Shown piece by piece: positions 45,067 through 57,109 of a stretch of 64,000 nucleotides of DNA; positions within the stretch are counted from its first letter, which is position 1; each line of letters starts with the position of its first letter. The position numbers and the translations under genes are program-made. The DNA is from Saussurea involucrata (taxonomy: Eukaryota > Streptophyta > Magnoliopsida > Asterales > Asteraceae). The DNA is taken from the NCBI GenBank assembly GCA_033807775.1, contig CM066321.1:254808422-254872421 (forward strand), in the 5' to 3' direction. The notes below the pieces were generated by a model. The model was not told the origin of the DNA. It saw nothing but the letters and a program-made list of their open reading frames with translations, and made no database searches.

Positions 45067-46508
45067 CTGAAGGAGGGTTGGAGAAAGTACTGAAATCACG
45101 ACTTCCCCCGAAGTATTCCATATCGTCAGCAAGGGATGGAATGGAGATGCCTTAGGGTCCTATTGAGTTGCGATGCATGAGATCGTGCATCAACACAACC
45201 TTTGTATCAGCGACAGAGAACGCTGGTGCAGAAACCGTGGTGATGACCAAAGAAGGAGAAGAAGCGGTGGCTGAGAATGTTGTGGCAGGTTCATCACTGG
45301 TGTTGCTGATGGAGACCTCTTCAATGCTTTGAGGCGCTGAAGATGTTGGGGATGGCACCAGAAATGTTTCAGAGAACTGAGCCTGTAAAGTGGTTGTTGG
45401 ATGGTTTCAGCGGTTGTGGTGGAGCGGACCACAAATTTTTCAAGCGATGCCTATGAAGAGGCGACCGATGAAACTAAACCTTGAGAAGGTTGGGGCTTCT
45501 CCTTCGAGGGCTTCTTGGTCTTATGGGTGCCAAGGGGGGTTTCAGATGGTTTCCTTATTTTAGAGGGCTTGGAGGTTGCAGCGTGGGTGTCAGTGGTGGG
45601 TTTTTTCGTTGAGGGAGCCGTAGAAGTAGAAAAATGTTGGGAGAGTAGAGAGAGAAGAGTAGAAATACTTACCTCGCCTTTGATAGGTTTGTAGTCGAGG
45701 ATCTTTACACCAACCTGGGAGATCTTGTAATCTCCCTGTTTAGGATAATTCGCCCCAATGAGAATTTAAAGGAGAGCAGAGATGAATCGAGGATAGGGAA
45801 CCTTCATGTCCCTTTCAGGCTTTTCGACCTTTTTCATCAGGTCTTCAAAAATGATTCTGGCGTAGTCGATATTGCGCCGTTTCTGTAGAGAATACCCCTT
45901 TGCAAGCTGAGTGCGACTTGCTTGATCAGTTGAGCCCAGCTTCGCTGTCATGTAGGAGATGACATGGGCAAAAATGAAGTTCATCTCATCAGGCATCTTG
46001 GCTTTGAGGATCTTGGTCAGGCGCTTGTCATCTTCATTAGTGCGCCCCTTCTTGTCCCATGCGTATTTCATGAGATCAAGAAATTTGATCAGTTCTTCCT
46101 TATTTTCAGGACGGTTTGGGAGGGATTCAAAAGGTCATTCAGGGAGATGTAGTGAAGCGCGTATCGCTGCGGGAGAGATGCAGCCTTGGCCAAATTCGGT
46201 CTGAAAACCGATGTCAGAGAAATCTTTGCCGATGCGAGAGGTTTGAGTGGTTCGTTCAGCGGTGAACCAAAACTGTTGTAGAAGATGGTTGTGTGCAGGA
46301 GGTGTGATGGTCATGGCAGTGTACAGTGGGCATTGTTTCAGGAAAGCATTTGCATCAGAGAGATGGTTGCAGGATTTCTTCTTTAGGAAATCCAGGAGAG
46401 TCAGGTGATTGTTGGCAGCGAGTGTGATCTGGTGTAGTGCACTAGTCATTTTGGAGGACTTGACCATAGTTGCAGGGCGAGTAGCAGTGTTGTTTGCAGA
46501 TGCCATTT

Positions 46509-46901
46509 CTGAACAAGTAACCAAAAAAATGGAAAGGAGAAGAAACTTCTTAGTATGGAAAGATTTTCCAAAATAAGGGTTTTTAGGGTTTTACAGTTTC
46601 CTTTTAGGGAAAATAAAAGGTAAAAATAAATACTCTAGTTTTGGGAAAAGCAAAACTAGGTAGAAAAGATGATTTTCCAGTTTCCTTTTTGATAAGGATT
46701 CTGGAAAAACATATGAAGATTCGAAAGTTTAAGATTTTGTTTTAAACTTAAGAAAAACTAATTTTCAAGTTTTGGTCTAAAAATCATGAAGAAAATGATT
46801 ATATGTTAGAAAAACGTTTGTTTTGATCTTTGTAAACAAAAGAAAATGGATCAAAACAAGTTTGAAGAAGATTTTATGTAGAATAAGGAAGAGATGTGAA
46901 C
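46509..46901 (-). other. Predicted 5'-UTR leader intron of third gene (E), 393 nt
   Basis: Donor AACAG|GTTCAC, acceptor TTGTTCAG two bases before the ATG. Confidence 0.6.
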
Positions 46902-47030
46902 CTGTTCGTTTGAAGGTTTGAAGAACTTAGTAGCAGATTTCACAAGGATCCAAGAACACATAATGCTTAAGGTATTTTCTTGCTATGAGAGAGTTTTAGT
47001 GCGCGTAAAAGGTAAAAATATAAACATGAA

Positions 47031-47120
47031 GGGTTTATATAGTGAGAGGAGAGAGAAAGGAATGATGAGTGGGAAAAAGTACTCATCATGATACGTGACA
47101 CGTCCCACAAAGCTTATTGG
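47031..47120 (-). promoter_or_regulatory. Internal promoter of the third gene, element E
   Basis: Minus strand CCAAT (47116-47120), ACGTGTCACGT and CATGATGA, then CACTATATAAACCC (TATA at about 47034-47044). The TATA context matches D exactly (CACTATATAAAC). Confidence 0.68.
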
Positions 47121-47223
47121 GCAAGAATGCAAAACGGACGAACGTGTCAGACAAAAAGGCATGCCATGGATTATCCATTTGTTGACATCACAAATAAAAA
47201 CGCCTTTTCATTTTCAAAAAAAT

Positions 47224-47252
47224 ATCCCTGAAGGTTTTGAAAAACCAGGGAT
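47224..47252 (-). other. Conserved hairpin upstream of internal promoter (E)
   Basis: ATCCCTG on one arm and CAGGGAT on the other around an A/T-rich core; same location as in C and D. Confidence 0.55.
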
Positions 47253-47474
47253 GATTTTGTTAAATGAAGGGTCACTGAATAGAAGTATAAGTGAGGGAAT
47301 TTTATGTTATTTCCAAAGATATCACCAATAAAGAAAAATGTCAGTGATATAAACCTTGTTTTTGAAAACATCTTACTGAAGTAAACTTCAGTGATTAGGG
47401 ATAGAAAAGCATACCTTGGTATCAATGAACATTCGTTCAGGGATTAGATGATGAATAAAAGAGATATAATTTTA

Positions 47475-50433
47475 TTACTGACCCAATGAGTAACCACTGA
47501 AGAGATATTCTTCATAGTTCAGCATTCCAAGCTCGCTGATGAGAAAGTTGAATCTTGTCTCATCAAGAGGTTTGGTGAAAAGGTCAGCTAACTGAAAATC
47601 AGTTGGAATAAAATGAAGTTCTATATCTCCATTCATCACATGATCTCTGATAAAATGATCTCTGATTTCGACGTGTTTAGTCTTTGAGTGTAACACCGGA
47701 TTGTTTGCTATAGCGATGGCACTAGTGCTGTCGCAATATATAGGAATTTTGGATAGCTGAAGGTCATAGTCTAATAGCTGATTTCTCATCCATAATACCT
47801 AAGCACAACAACTTCCAACGGCTACATACTCAGCTTCAGCGGTAGAAGTGGACATTGATGTTTGCTTTTTGCTTGTCCAACTTACCAGCTTTCCACCCAG
47901 GAGCTGACAACCTCCTGTGGTGCTTTTTCTATCCAGTTTATAACCTGCAAAGTCACTATCTAAATAGGCAGTTAGATTGAACCCTGAGTCTTTGGGATAC
48001 CAAAGACCTAGGTTGGGTGTACCCTTCAGCTATCTGAAAATTCACTTTACAATGATCATATGTGATTCCTTGGGTTTAGATTGATATCGTGCACATAGAC
48101 AAGTAGCATACATGATATCGGGACGACTCGCTATAAGATAAAGAAGACAGCCGATCATTCCTCTATAGACAGTGACACTAAAAGTTTTCCAGAAGGATCC
48201 TTGTTAAGTGTCAGCGGTGGTGCCATAGGAGTTTTCATTGCTGAACTTTGAGTAAGATCAAATTTTTGCAACATATCTTTAATGTACTTACCTTGGTGAA
48301 TGAAAGTGCCTTTTTCACTTTGTTTGATTTGGAGTTCAATGAAGTATGTTAGCTCATCCATCATACTAATTTTGTATTCAGATTTCATTCTTTCAGCGAA
48401 TCGATCACAAAGAGATGGGTTAGTAGAACCAAATATAATATCATCGACATATATTTGAACAAGAATGATATGACCTTTTACTTTTTTGAAAAATAGCGTG
48501 TTATCGATTTTACCACGCTCAAATTGATCAGTGAGGAGAAAAGAAGATAGAGTGTCATATCATGCACGAGGTGCTTGCTTTAAGCCCTAAGGTGCCTTAT
48601 CCACTTTATAAACATAACCTGGATGCTTAGGAACATAGAATCCTGGAGGTTGTTCAATGTAGTCTTCTTCATTCAGCTTTCCATTTAGAAACGCTGACTT
48701 AACATCCATTTGATGAACTTTGAAGTCCTTGTGAACTGCATAGGCTAGAAAGAGTCGAATTGCTTCGAGTCTAGCTACTGGGGCAAAGATTTCATCGTAG
48801 TCTATGCCTTCTCTTGTCTGTATCCCTGAGCAACAGGTCGAGCCTTGTTGCGAGTTACAGTACCAAATTCATCCAACTTGTTTCAATAGACCCACTAAGT
48901 GCCTATCACTGACTTGTTAGATGGTCTGGGAACAAGATTCCAAACTTTGTTTCTTTCAAATTCTGTCAGCTCTTCTTGCATAGTGCTGACCTAGTTTGGA
49001 TCTCTAAGGGCATCATCAACTTTCTTTGGCTCAATTAGTGAAATAAAATTTACAAAGAGACAAATGTTACCTTAACTTCGTCGAGTCTGAACACCTGAGC
49101 TTGGATCACCAAGAATTTGATCAATTGGGTGATTTAAGGTCCATCACTGAGTCGGAGCTTGAGTCACTGACCCAGATGGAACTTCTGGAGGAGCTTAAGA
49201 AGAAACTTCAACGACAGAGGATTCAGGTATACCAGGCAAGATTGGTTGAGGTTCAAATGAAATTTCATTCACTGATTGCTGAGAAGTAGATGGGTTTTCA
49301 GAAGTTGAGGGTTCAGAAGGAGGCAAAGTGTTAATGGGAACAACTGAAACCCAAGAGGATGATTCAGCTTGACTTGTCTCCATGCTAGGAATGATGTTAG
49401 GAACATCATCAGCGATAGGGTTGTTGACCTGAGGGTCAGGGTTAAGGTTAGCTTCTCCATTGATTCAGTTCTTCGTTATCAACAGTAGGTCTGGAGTTCA
49501 CTGAATGGGATTCATCAAAGGTGACATGAATAGTTTCTTATACAGTTTGTCTTCTCTTGTTGAAGACTCTGAAGGCTTTGGACACTGAAGAGTATCCAAG
49601 AAATATTCCATCGTCAGCTTTGGGATCGAACTTTCCAAGAGCATCTCTATTGTTTAAGATGAGACATTGACAACCAAAGATGTGAAGAAAGCTGATAGAT
49701 GGCTTTCTTCCATGGAAAAGTTCATAGACCGTTTTGTTGAATCTTTTGACGATCAGCGACCTATTTTGAGTGAAACAGACAGTGTTGACAGCTTCTGCCC
49801 AGAATTGTGTTGGAAGATGAGAATTGCTGAGCATGAATCTAGCTGCTTCAATGATCGTCCTGTTTCTTCTTTCAGCGACGACATTCTGCTGAGGAGTTCT
49901 CACTGTAGAGAAGTTGTGAGAAATACCCTTGCTTTCAAAGAAGTTATCAAGGGAACTGTTTTTGAATTCAGTCCCATGACCACTCCTTATTAAGCGAACG
50001 GTCATATTGTTCAGGACTTCCTTTTTCCTGACAAATGAGATGAGTTCTTCTGAGGTGTCACTCTTTGCACGGAGGAACATAACCCAAGTATAACGAGAGA
50101 ATTCATCTACTATGACTACAATGTATTTCTTTCCAGCGATGGATTAAACATTGACAGGGCCAAATAAATCCATGTGGAGGAGCTAAAGTGGGTTTGTCAC
50201 TGAGGAGACTTGCTTAGACTTGAAACTTGCTTTCGTTTGTTTTCCTTTTTCACACGCTGAACAAAGAGATTCCTTAGCGTATGAGTGTTGAGGCAAGCCA
50301 GTGACCAATTCTTTTGAGGAGAGAGTATTCAGCGTCTTGAAGTTTAGATGAGAGAGCCTTTTATGCCATAGCCAGTTGACATCGGATGAGGCTTTGGAGA
50401 GAAAGCAGATGTTCTCAGTGGATGTTGAGTCCA
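47475..50433 (-). pseudogene. Element E pol, decayed
   Basis: From INMDSTSTENI (GAG-pre-integrase; 50433) through the zinc module (LCSACEKGK), integrase (HGTEFKN; NVVAERRN), linker, RT (WYD, YVDD region with stops) and RNase H (YCDSTSAI; HVEIRDHFIRDHV) to the C terminus. Many stops and indels; RT is in several frames. The family stop after ELGMLNFE is lost, so the last frame runs ten codons further to 47475. Confidence 0.88.
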
Positions 50434-50590
50434 TGTTTTAGAGTTTTACATTTGAATTGTAAACTTTCTCTCTCTAGAATGCTCTCACTTCTCTCTATAG
50501 AATATTACAAAGTAAGCTCTCTTAGCTTAACAACAAAGCTAAACTAAACCTTTTTATACCTGTAATTACAAAGCTTAAAACCTAATTACA
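50434..50590 (-). repeat. LTR-like fragment interrupting element E
   Basis: Plus strand begins TGTTTTAGAGTTTTAC exactly where E coding stops and may end TAATTACA at 50590. It has a minus-strand TATA-like GGTATAAAAA (50551-50560) and a CT-rich untranslated part. It could be a small complete LTR or a truncated one. Confidence 0.45.
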
Positions 50591-50603
50591 TTGACTTGGA
50601 TAT

Positions 50604-51642
50604 GTGGGTGAACTTACCCAAATCAGTCAGTTCTACAAGGGGAATCTCCCTCCAGTGTGGTACACTCTATTTTCAGTTATCAACGGGTGTTTGACTTCAA
50701 AACACTGGGGACTGGATAATGCCAGCATTGGAATTCTAATGTTGTTTCACACGGTAGTATATGACCTACATGTAGACTACTCAGTGATATTCTGGAATGA
50801 GCTACAAGAGATAGTTGAAGCCAACCCATGCAACAAGACAAAGACTTTCCTTATATGAGGTTCATACAGTTAACTATGCATAGTATGCTAAGGTCTAACA
50901 AAGAAATTTCGAGACGGCTCGAACATCCATCCGTACCAGAGAAGGAAATGAAATACCTTCAAAAGTAGAAGCAATAGTTCTCTTACGAAATGCCTATTCC
51001 TGAAGGCTTACTCCGATATGCTGATCCAGATGCTGAGTGTATTAGGGATTATAGGGAGTCTATGGTCCAGCCAGAGCCGAAGGCACCTACTCCATACTCA
51101 AACCCTAGTAGAGAGGTGTGTGTGAGGGTTCAGGATGCAAGGGCTACTGAACGGGGTGAGCAGAGGGAAAATTCCGAGAGGGGAACTGGGGAACTGGTGG
51201 GATTCAGACTTTTGTACCTGAAGACATACGGTCATCATCTTCGGACACACAATCGGATAATCGTATGGTTCAAGCCGACTCAGCACTGATTCCACCTCAT
51301 ATTGGAACAATTGCTTATGCCGGGGTACTTGAACAATCTAATGATGGTTCAGAATATGATATTGTGTCAGATTCAGCTTCTGAAATGATCATGGATGGAA
51401 AGGATGGTGACGATGATGATGGAAATGATAATGATGATGGTTTTGACCCAGACAACCAAGGCGGTGCATCTTTCTTTTGTGATGTTTCTGAATTCCTGGA
51501 GTTTTCTAATGTTGTTGTGGATACTGTTGTATCTAATGTATTGGGAGATATAAGGAGATCCGAGGGAGAATTAGTTGAAAATATAAGCAAGTCTGCGTGT
51601 GCTGGGCGAGATAAAAATGATGCGAGTGTGAGTCTACCCTAA
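50604..51642 (+). pseudogene. Remnant of a third-ORF protein from another copia family
   Basis: Plus strand. The segment LPPVWYTLFSVINGCLTSKH ... SIGILMLFHTVVYDLHVDYSVIFWNEL has the same pattern as the ORF3 N-terminal domain of C (MNFIFAHLISCMTAKSGS ... WASIIYEDL), with different residues. After a broken stretch, 51265-51642 encodes an acidic Asp-rich segment like the acidic region of ORF3. It lies in the opposite orientation to E. No intact frame and no start; the family is unknown. Confidence 0.5.
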
Positions 51643-53261
51643 CTTACTATTCCAGACGGGCAGCCACATCCACTACTAGATCTCATGTGTTGGGATCCGG
51701 TATTGAAAAAGAGGTTAGTATCCCACTAACGCATTTGCACACCCCAACCAACCACTTAGCTTCCTCTCAATAGGATCATATCTTTGAACCGCGAGTTGAA
51801 TTGGTTTTGAAAACTTATGTACTTATCGAACCAAAATGCTCAAAGGAGGAATCAGCTTGTAGCAAACACCACTTGATAAGGGATAGAAGAATCAATCAAG
51901 CAAACAACTTGTAATCTTATCAGCACGAAATATGTTAATCTTTTCAACACAAATCATAACAGTTACTCCCCCTCAGCTTTTTTTAACTCCCCCTCAACAT
52001 GATAATATGTGTCTTTGAAATTTTATATCGTTTCTCCCCCTCATGATGATTAGGGGCATCCTAAGTATCATGTAACGTCAAAGACAAAACTGATGAGTAG
52101 CAAAATATCAGATAAAACATTTTAGTAGCCAAGATATGGTAAATATCTAACACAGAAACACAATAGTAACTGTTATCACAACAATAAAAAAAATTGTGTG
52201 GCCTATGTTCAGAGTCGGCATCGGGTATCTCTGATAGAACTTCTAGTTATCACTAAAATAACATCTTAAAAATTATTTCTCAACCTGTTCCGGCAATATC
52301 ACGAAGATATGCAAATGGAATCACAAAGATCCGTGCATGTGTGAAGGAATTAAAGCATGTATATATGGCTCAAAAATTGATTTAACCTGGGATGCAAGTT
52401 AAAAATCAATAGACACAGTGATTAGAAAATGAAGTTCGCAGACTGGAGCTGATGTCTTTCTTTTTCAATATCTAAGACCTCCGAGTGAGGAATAGATAGA
52501 TTATATGCTAAACCTTCGTTAATATATGAAAGAAGCATCTTTTGTGAGATACTTGAGTGGATAGGTGGGGTGACACAAGTTATCGACACTCGGTCCATGT
52601 ATGCTTCAATATTCATCTTCAAAGAACGAGAATGATTAGATTGTGTGGTAAACCGGATAACTGACTTGGTTTGGTAAGGACCAATATATTGTTTTAAATC
52701 CTGTCACATCCTCACCATGTTCTTTTCACTCTAAACTCATCTATCAAGCTAGACCCCTCACTCTTGTCTATAATTGGATGTGTTTCTTGGGTAGGTCCTT
52801 CCGGTTCTGGATAGACCATAGAAACAATATAATTCCTAGCACTTCTTTCATCCATCGAATAGAACAGTTTAGTAAACAGTGAAGTACGAGTTCTAAACTA
52901 AAATGTTTAGAAGTCAAAGCATTTAAGAACGAGTTCTGAACTGAATTATTCATAAGTCATAAAAATGAAATCTGAGTTCTGAAATGAGGTAATCAGAAGT
53001 CATTATGAAATGATAATGAATATCAAAGAATAAATTCAAACGCGAACCATAATGACTCAGTAAGCACAATATTTGCGATAAAAGAAATAGTGATCAGAAA
53101 GTTTAATTGTGAAGAACAAGTCACAATTAATATGTTAGAACTGAATCATTAAAATGAAATGACGAACTATGAGAAAAATTGGAATTCAAGTGAGTGTATT
53201 TCCATCGGAAAATCAACGAAATATATGAGACATGGAAATAACTAAATCAAGAAAATATAAT
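51643..53261 (-). other. Non-coding 3' region of a decayed minus-strand copia element
   Basis: Several minus-strand polypurine tracts (plus strand CTCCCCCTCA at about 51966, 51990 and 52033), imperfect palindromes GTTCTRAAC...GTTTAGAA (52880-53000) and a segment (52430-52810) that is repeated at 54590-55025. No gene. Confidence 0.5.
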
Positions 53262-53562
53262 TGTGAGTCCAATCTTAACAAGTAACAATGAATGAATTAA
53301 AGAGATCTTGATTACATGAGAGAAGAACACAAGATAGGAGTTAAGATCTACTTTCTCTCTCTAGACACTCTCTCTAGAGTCATCTCTCTATAAGACACAA
53401 ATGACTCTTACTTCATACGTCTACTAACACACTCCCTTACAACTCACTATATATATGCTTTGACTATTACAACTCAAATACCTTGAATCCTTTACAAGAC
53501 TTTGACTATGTTTGACAATTTTCAATATTAAGTAAATCTTGAATACATTTATTGTACTAACA
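53262..53562 (-). repeat. Element G 3' LTR (301 bp)
   Basis: Minus strand TGTTAGTACAATAAATG to GGACTCACA, preceded on that strand by the purine tract CATAGGGGGAGAA (53563-53575). TATA box on the minus strand (AGCATATATATAGTG, about 53445-53460). Confidence 0.75.
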
Positions 53563-56212
53563 TTCTCCCCCTATGAATTCAAGATTTAAAAAATATATGA
53601 CAACAATCTTCATCTCTTTGTGATCTTAAGATCTTTAGAATTTTAACTCTTCAGCACTTTGAACAATCTCCCTCTTTGCTTTGAAAGAAGATCAATCTTT
53701 GACAATTGCTCTGAGGAATCTTCAAATAAGCGTTGTCTTCAGAAATCCACTTTGATTGCTTTAATCTTCATCTGGATCTTCAAAATCAAATAGTCATCAA
53801 GTCTTGATACAAAATATTCATATCTTCGTTGCGTTGATCAAAGTCTTTATATCTTAAAATCATTGATTTTTACATCTTTGAGCTTTGACAAATATCATCA
53901 GTCTTTGATCATGAACTGACTTTGAGCTTTGAAAACATTCTTGAATGAGCTTCGAATCTTTGTAGCTTTGAATATCTTGAATTGTGTATCTTCATCTGTT
54001 GAACAATAACAATCTTTGAACTTTAAACTTTCTCGAATCATCTCGAAACATCTTGACTTGTTATCCCGAGCTTCTTGACTTTAACAAATATCAGCTTTTC
54101 AGTCGGGAATTGAACTATTCAAACTCTCTCCCCTTTTTGATGATTGTGAGCATCATGATCATCAAAACTGTCTGCAATTTCAGCATTTTCTTCGTTCACC
54201 ACTAATATTCTCCTCCTTTTGATCTGGATAGCCATCAATTCTAAAAGATATGTATTCGAATCTTTTCAAATTCAGATATAATTAATGTGGTAACCCTAAA
54301 ACAACATATGAATCAGTTAAAATGCCTGTAAGTTGCACAAAGCCACTTAGTACAACATATGTACTTTGGAAAGGAGCTTTTTGATGTTCACTCTTTCGGG
54401 GGCTTCCATTCAATCATCGAAAAACACAATGGAATTTCTATGAACGTTATGACAAGATAACATATTCCTTGTGTGTATGTGCTTGTGTAGAAATGATTGA
54501 AGCAACTTACGCTTGATTAGATAGGCTCAAATTGTGTAAACTGTTGAGACATCAACAAGTTTTCCACGAACTCAATTTGCATGATTGAAGTGCGAAAGTG
54601 GGGCAAACTTTCTTCTTTTTCAATATCCAAATATTCCAAATGAAGATTAGATAGATTATATGTTGCGTCCCCAAGAAAAATTAGAACATTTCTTTGTTGA
54701 GAAAGAATAAGTAGCTGGTGGGGTTAAAGCAAGAGTTGGGATGGGCTAATTGCCTATTTCAATGACGGTCACCAAAGAATGTGAACCAATTAGTAATGTG
54801 GCTGCCCAGCTCAGAAAATGGTTGATGCAAAGTTCTCTTATTCTTTTAACTTTTTTTCTCACACCCACTTTCTGTTTTTAATCCGCTCACTTCTACCCAA
54901 ACTCTCATTTTCATTTTACCTCAGCACAATGAGATTACTCAACCGTATGAATTATCTCCCCCACTATTTGATGTAGACCCCTCACCCCTCAATCACTAAA
55001 GGATAACTTCTTGGGTAGGAAACACTGGTTAACGTGAATCCATAAAAGTAAGTTAAGCTCACACACTGATCCCATGAAATTTTGTCCTAAAATGATTTGT
55101 GTTGTTCAACAGTTTAGCTTGAACAAATATGAATTCCAAAATTTGAATAACATTGTCATCTGGATGTATGCTCTACAATAATATCATGAATATTTGAGCA
55201 TTTAAACTTGGAAGAATTCTCACAACAAGAATATTGAAAGAATGAAATGAACTCGAAAGACTTGTTTGAGAATCTGACAATGTATCAATCAGATCAAATA
55301 TAAAAGATAGTCATGAAATTTGTGTGACACCCTAACCCTTCATGGCTTCAAAGAATTGAACAATGTTTATATGAACAAATATAAACAAACTTTGAACGAA
55401 ACGTTTAATTCTCACGCTGAAAGAATGTATGATGCTCAATAAAATTGAAATACAAACGGGGGTACCATCGAAAAATTGTTTCGTTTTGAGACATGGTAGT
55501 AACAAAGTCAATAAGAATCTGAACCGGTGTGTATGAATACTTGAAAGTATAGAAAATATAATACACAAGTATTAATCTTTTAGTTAGAAAGAATGATGGA
55601 ATCCGAGATTATCATGAAAAATATTTAAAATCACACTTCTAAATTCATAAAACTTGAATGAGAATCGAGAAGTGGTTTGAACATTTAGGAACACATTTTT
55701 CATGCTTGAAAGTCGTTCTTCTTTCAAACATTCTCAGATTAAGTTCAGAAGATACTTACATCAAATGTTTAAGCTCCCCCTCAAATCATGATAGACTGAT
55801 TGAAAAATCAAATAAGCTCCCCCTCAAAATCTGCAAAAGATCTTGACTAAACAAAATTAGTACATTTAAGAATCAAAGTCTAAAATAATGAAGTAGGAGT
55901 TCTATACTGATGTGTTTAGAAATCAAAAGTCTATATCTTGTATGACCGGGTTCTAAACTGAGGTGTTTAGAAACCATTATTGTGTATGCTCCCCCAACAA
56001 AGAAACATACCGAAAGATTTACCAATAAGCACAAATATATCAAAAAATTTAGAATCTCTCTCCCTGAAAATATGCAAATAGTTCAGTATAGAAAGCATTA
56101 AAAACATAGGTACTCCTCTTCAAAGATCTACACACTTCTCTTATGTTTTCCAGTCATGTGTTTGGTATACTTTAGTCATTATGCACTACACATGATGAAC
56201 CTGCAAAACAAA
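53563..56212 (-). mobile_element. Element G internal region, non-coding, pol lost
   Basis: Minus-strand region between the Gag tail (56213) and the LTR. Only the first codons of protease (the region of HMTGK near 56140-56160) remain; the rest of pol is gone. 53590-54060 is dense in CTTTGA/TCAAAG words; 54590-55025 repeats 52430-52810; 55770-55830 has two CTCCCCCTCA tracts; 55890-55980 has palindromes GTTCTAAACTGAGGTGTTTAGAA. No gene. Confidence 0.55.
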
Positions 56213-56222
56213 TTAAGTAGAC
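56201..56222 (-). promoter_or_regulatory. Putative 3' splice site at gag-pol boundary (element G remnant)
   Basis: Minus strand CTTAATTTGTTTTGCAG with the gag stop TAA inside the branch-like CTTAAT; the next codons are in phase 0 with the degraded protease. Confidence 0.45.
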
Positions 56223-56877
56223 TTTGGTACCCAACGGAACTTGGGTCCTGGCTTGTTAGATGCAGTTCGATTTGAAGAAATATTGTATGTACCATACCAG
56301 TACTGGACATTTTTTTCTTGAAAAAATCATGAGTTCCACAATAAGAACAACAAATTTGCTTTTGTGCCAACCTGATCAAATGATTTGCAGAATAGATAGG
56401 ATTAGGTTTAACAAAAGACTTACCTTTAGGAACATTGTTCTTTTTGGCAGTTGGCTTGAGAATAGATGATTTTGGGGCATCTTTCTCGGATGAAGATCCT
56501 TTCACTTTTCATACCATCTTTGTAGGCTTGAAAATAAGATTATCTGAACTTGTAGCAGCATGGCTGTAGAAAATAATAGAAGGACGCATCTGATCTGTTG
56601 AAAGATTGCTTGATTTCACAGGCATTGTTGAAGAAATATGTTCATGAATTGAACCAGAAGTAGTCTTGAACGGACATTCCGAATCAGTTGAATCATCATA
56701 CGGCGATCGAACAATAGTATCGGCACTAAATTGTTCAGATAATTCAACTTTGAAGTTAATTGCTTCCAGTTTCTGAACTCTATCTCGTAGTCGGGTAAAG
56801 ACTTGATGATTGTACAGTTTGTTCCAAGGAGTACAGTTTGTTTCAAGTTGGGGAGCGGGTAATGTTAAAGGTATCAT
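56213..56877 (-). pseudogene. Element G gag, C-terminal remnant
   Basis: Minus-strand Gag tail in at least two frames: a Ser/Thr-rich stretch, a Lys-Pro linker, a Cys motif CSYCGTHDF that parallels CSLCGLNDF in element F Gag, and the tail GPKFRWVPKST with stop at 56213. It is cut at about 56880 by the gypsy remnant. Confidence 0.75.
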
Positions 56878-56883
56878 TGTGGA

Positions 56884-57034
56884 AGGGTATAAGATTTGGA
56901 AAAGTGGAAAACTGAGTCCTTGTTTTCTTGAACCTTTAACTAAGATTAAACATATAGGACTTTCAGTCTACCAGTTGGGAATTCCACTTGAATCGAAAGG
57001 AACGTATAACAGTTTTCAGGTTGATTATCTTTGA
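56884..57034 (+). pseudogene. Ty3/gypsy integrase C-terminal remnant (GPY/F-like)
   Basis: KSGKLSPCFLEPLTKIKHIG followed by LSVYQLGIPLESK and NSFQVDYL parallels the gypsy integrase end (KLSPRYIGPF ... YRLxLPxEL ... FHVSxL), degenerate. It lies 75 bp before a gypsy-type purine tract and LTR. Confidence 0.65.
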
Positions 57035-57071
57035 AAAGGAAGAATAGATATCCTCATTTTTGTATAGTTTC

Positions 57072-57109
57072 AATTTCGAGGACGAAATCATTTTCAAGTC
57101 GGGGAGATT
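57072..57109 (+). other. Gypsy-type terminal tract
   Basis: TTTCGAGGACGAAATC then TCGGGGAGATT immediately before TGTAACAC; the same phrase occurs in element H on the minus strand. Confidence 0.75.

Larger units (their letters stand above)
42605..46506 (-). pseudogene. Element E third gene (ORF3), decayed, splice sites kept
   Basis: ATG at 46506 (MASANNTATRP), stop at 42605. N-terminal domain in two frames (LLQQFWFTAE; MPDEMNFIFAHVISYMTAKLGS; GYSLQKRRNIDYARIIFEDL; PYPRFISALL), coiled coil (about 44600-44950), GGGGGAGA tracts, acidic stretch, then the C-terminal domain (GIEFSREAVLGPAPD; PLGIFFIDFHG; LKDLIYWCDQ; VPDWMIPTT). Frameshifts near 46130, 45770 and 43160. The introns at 44985-45066 and 43725-43895 coincide with C and D. 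It is diverged in protein sequence from C and D but has the same gene structure. Confidence 0.82.
41366..50433 (-). mobile_element. Element E: C-family copia element, truncated and decayed
   Basis: Minus strand: 3' LTR (41366-42331), polypurine tract, third gene (42605-46506) with leader intron and internal promoter, and pol pieces (47475-50433). Gag, the pol start and the 5' LTR are missing because another LTR-like sequence begins at 50434. Many stops and frameshifts; the oldest-looking member of the family in this window. Confidence 0.9.

Noticed and set aside
55332..55568. Small minus-strand frame rich in Phe/Leu/Ser at 55.3-55.6 kb
   Set aside because: Looks like a membrane protein only because the region is T-rich; no conserved motif or context.
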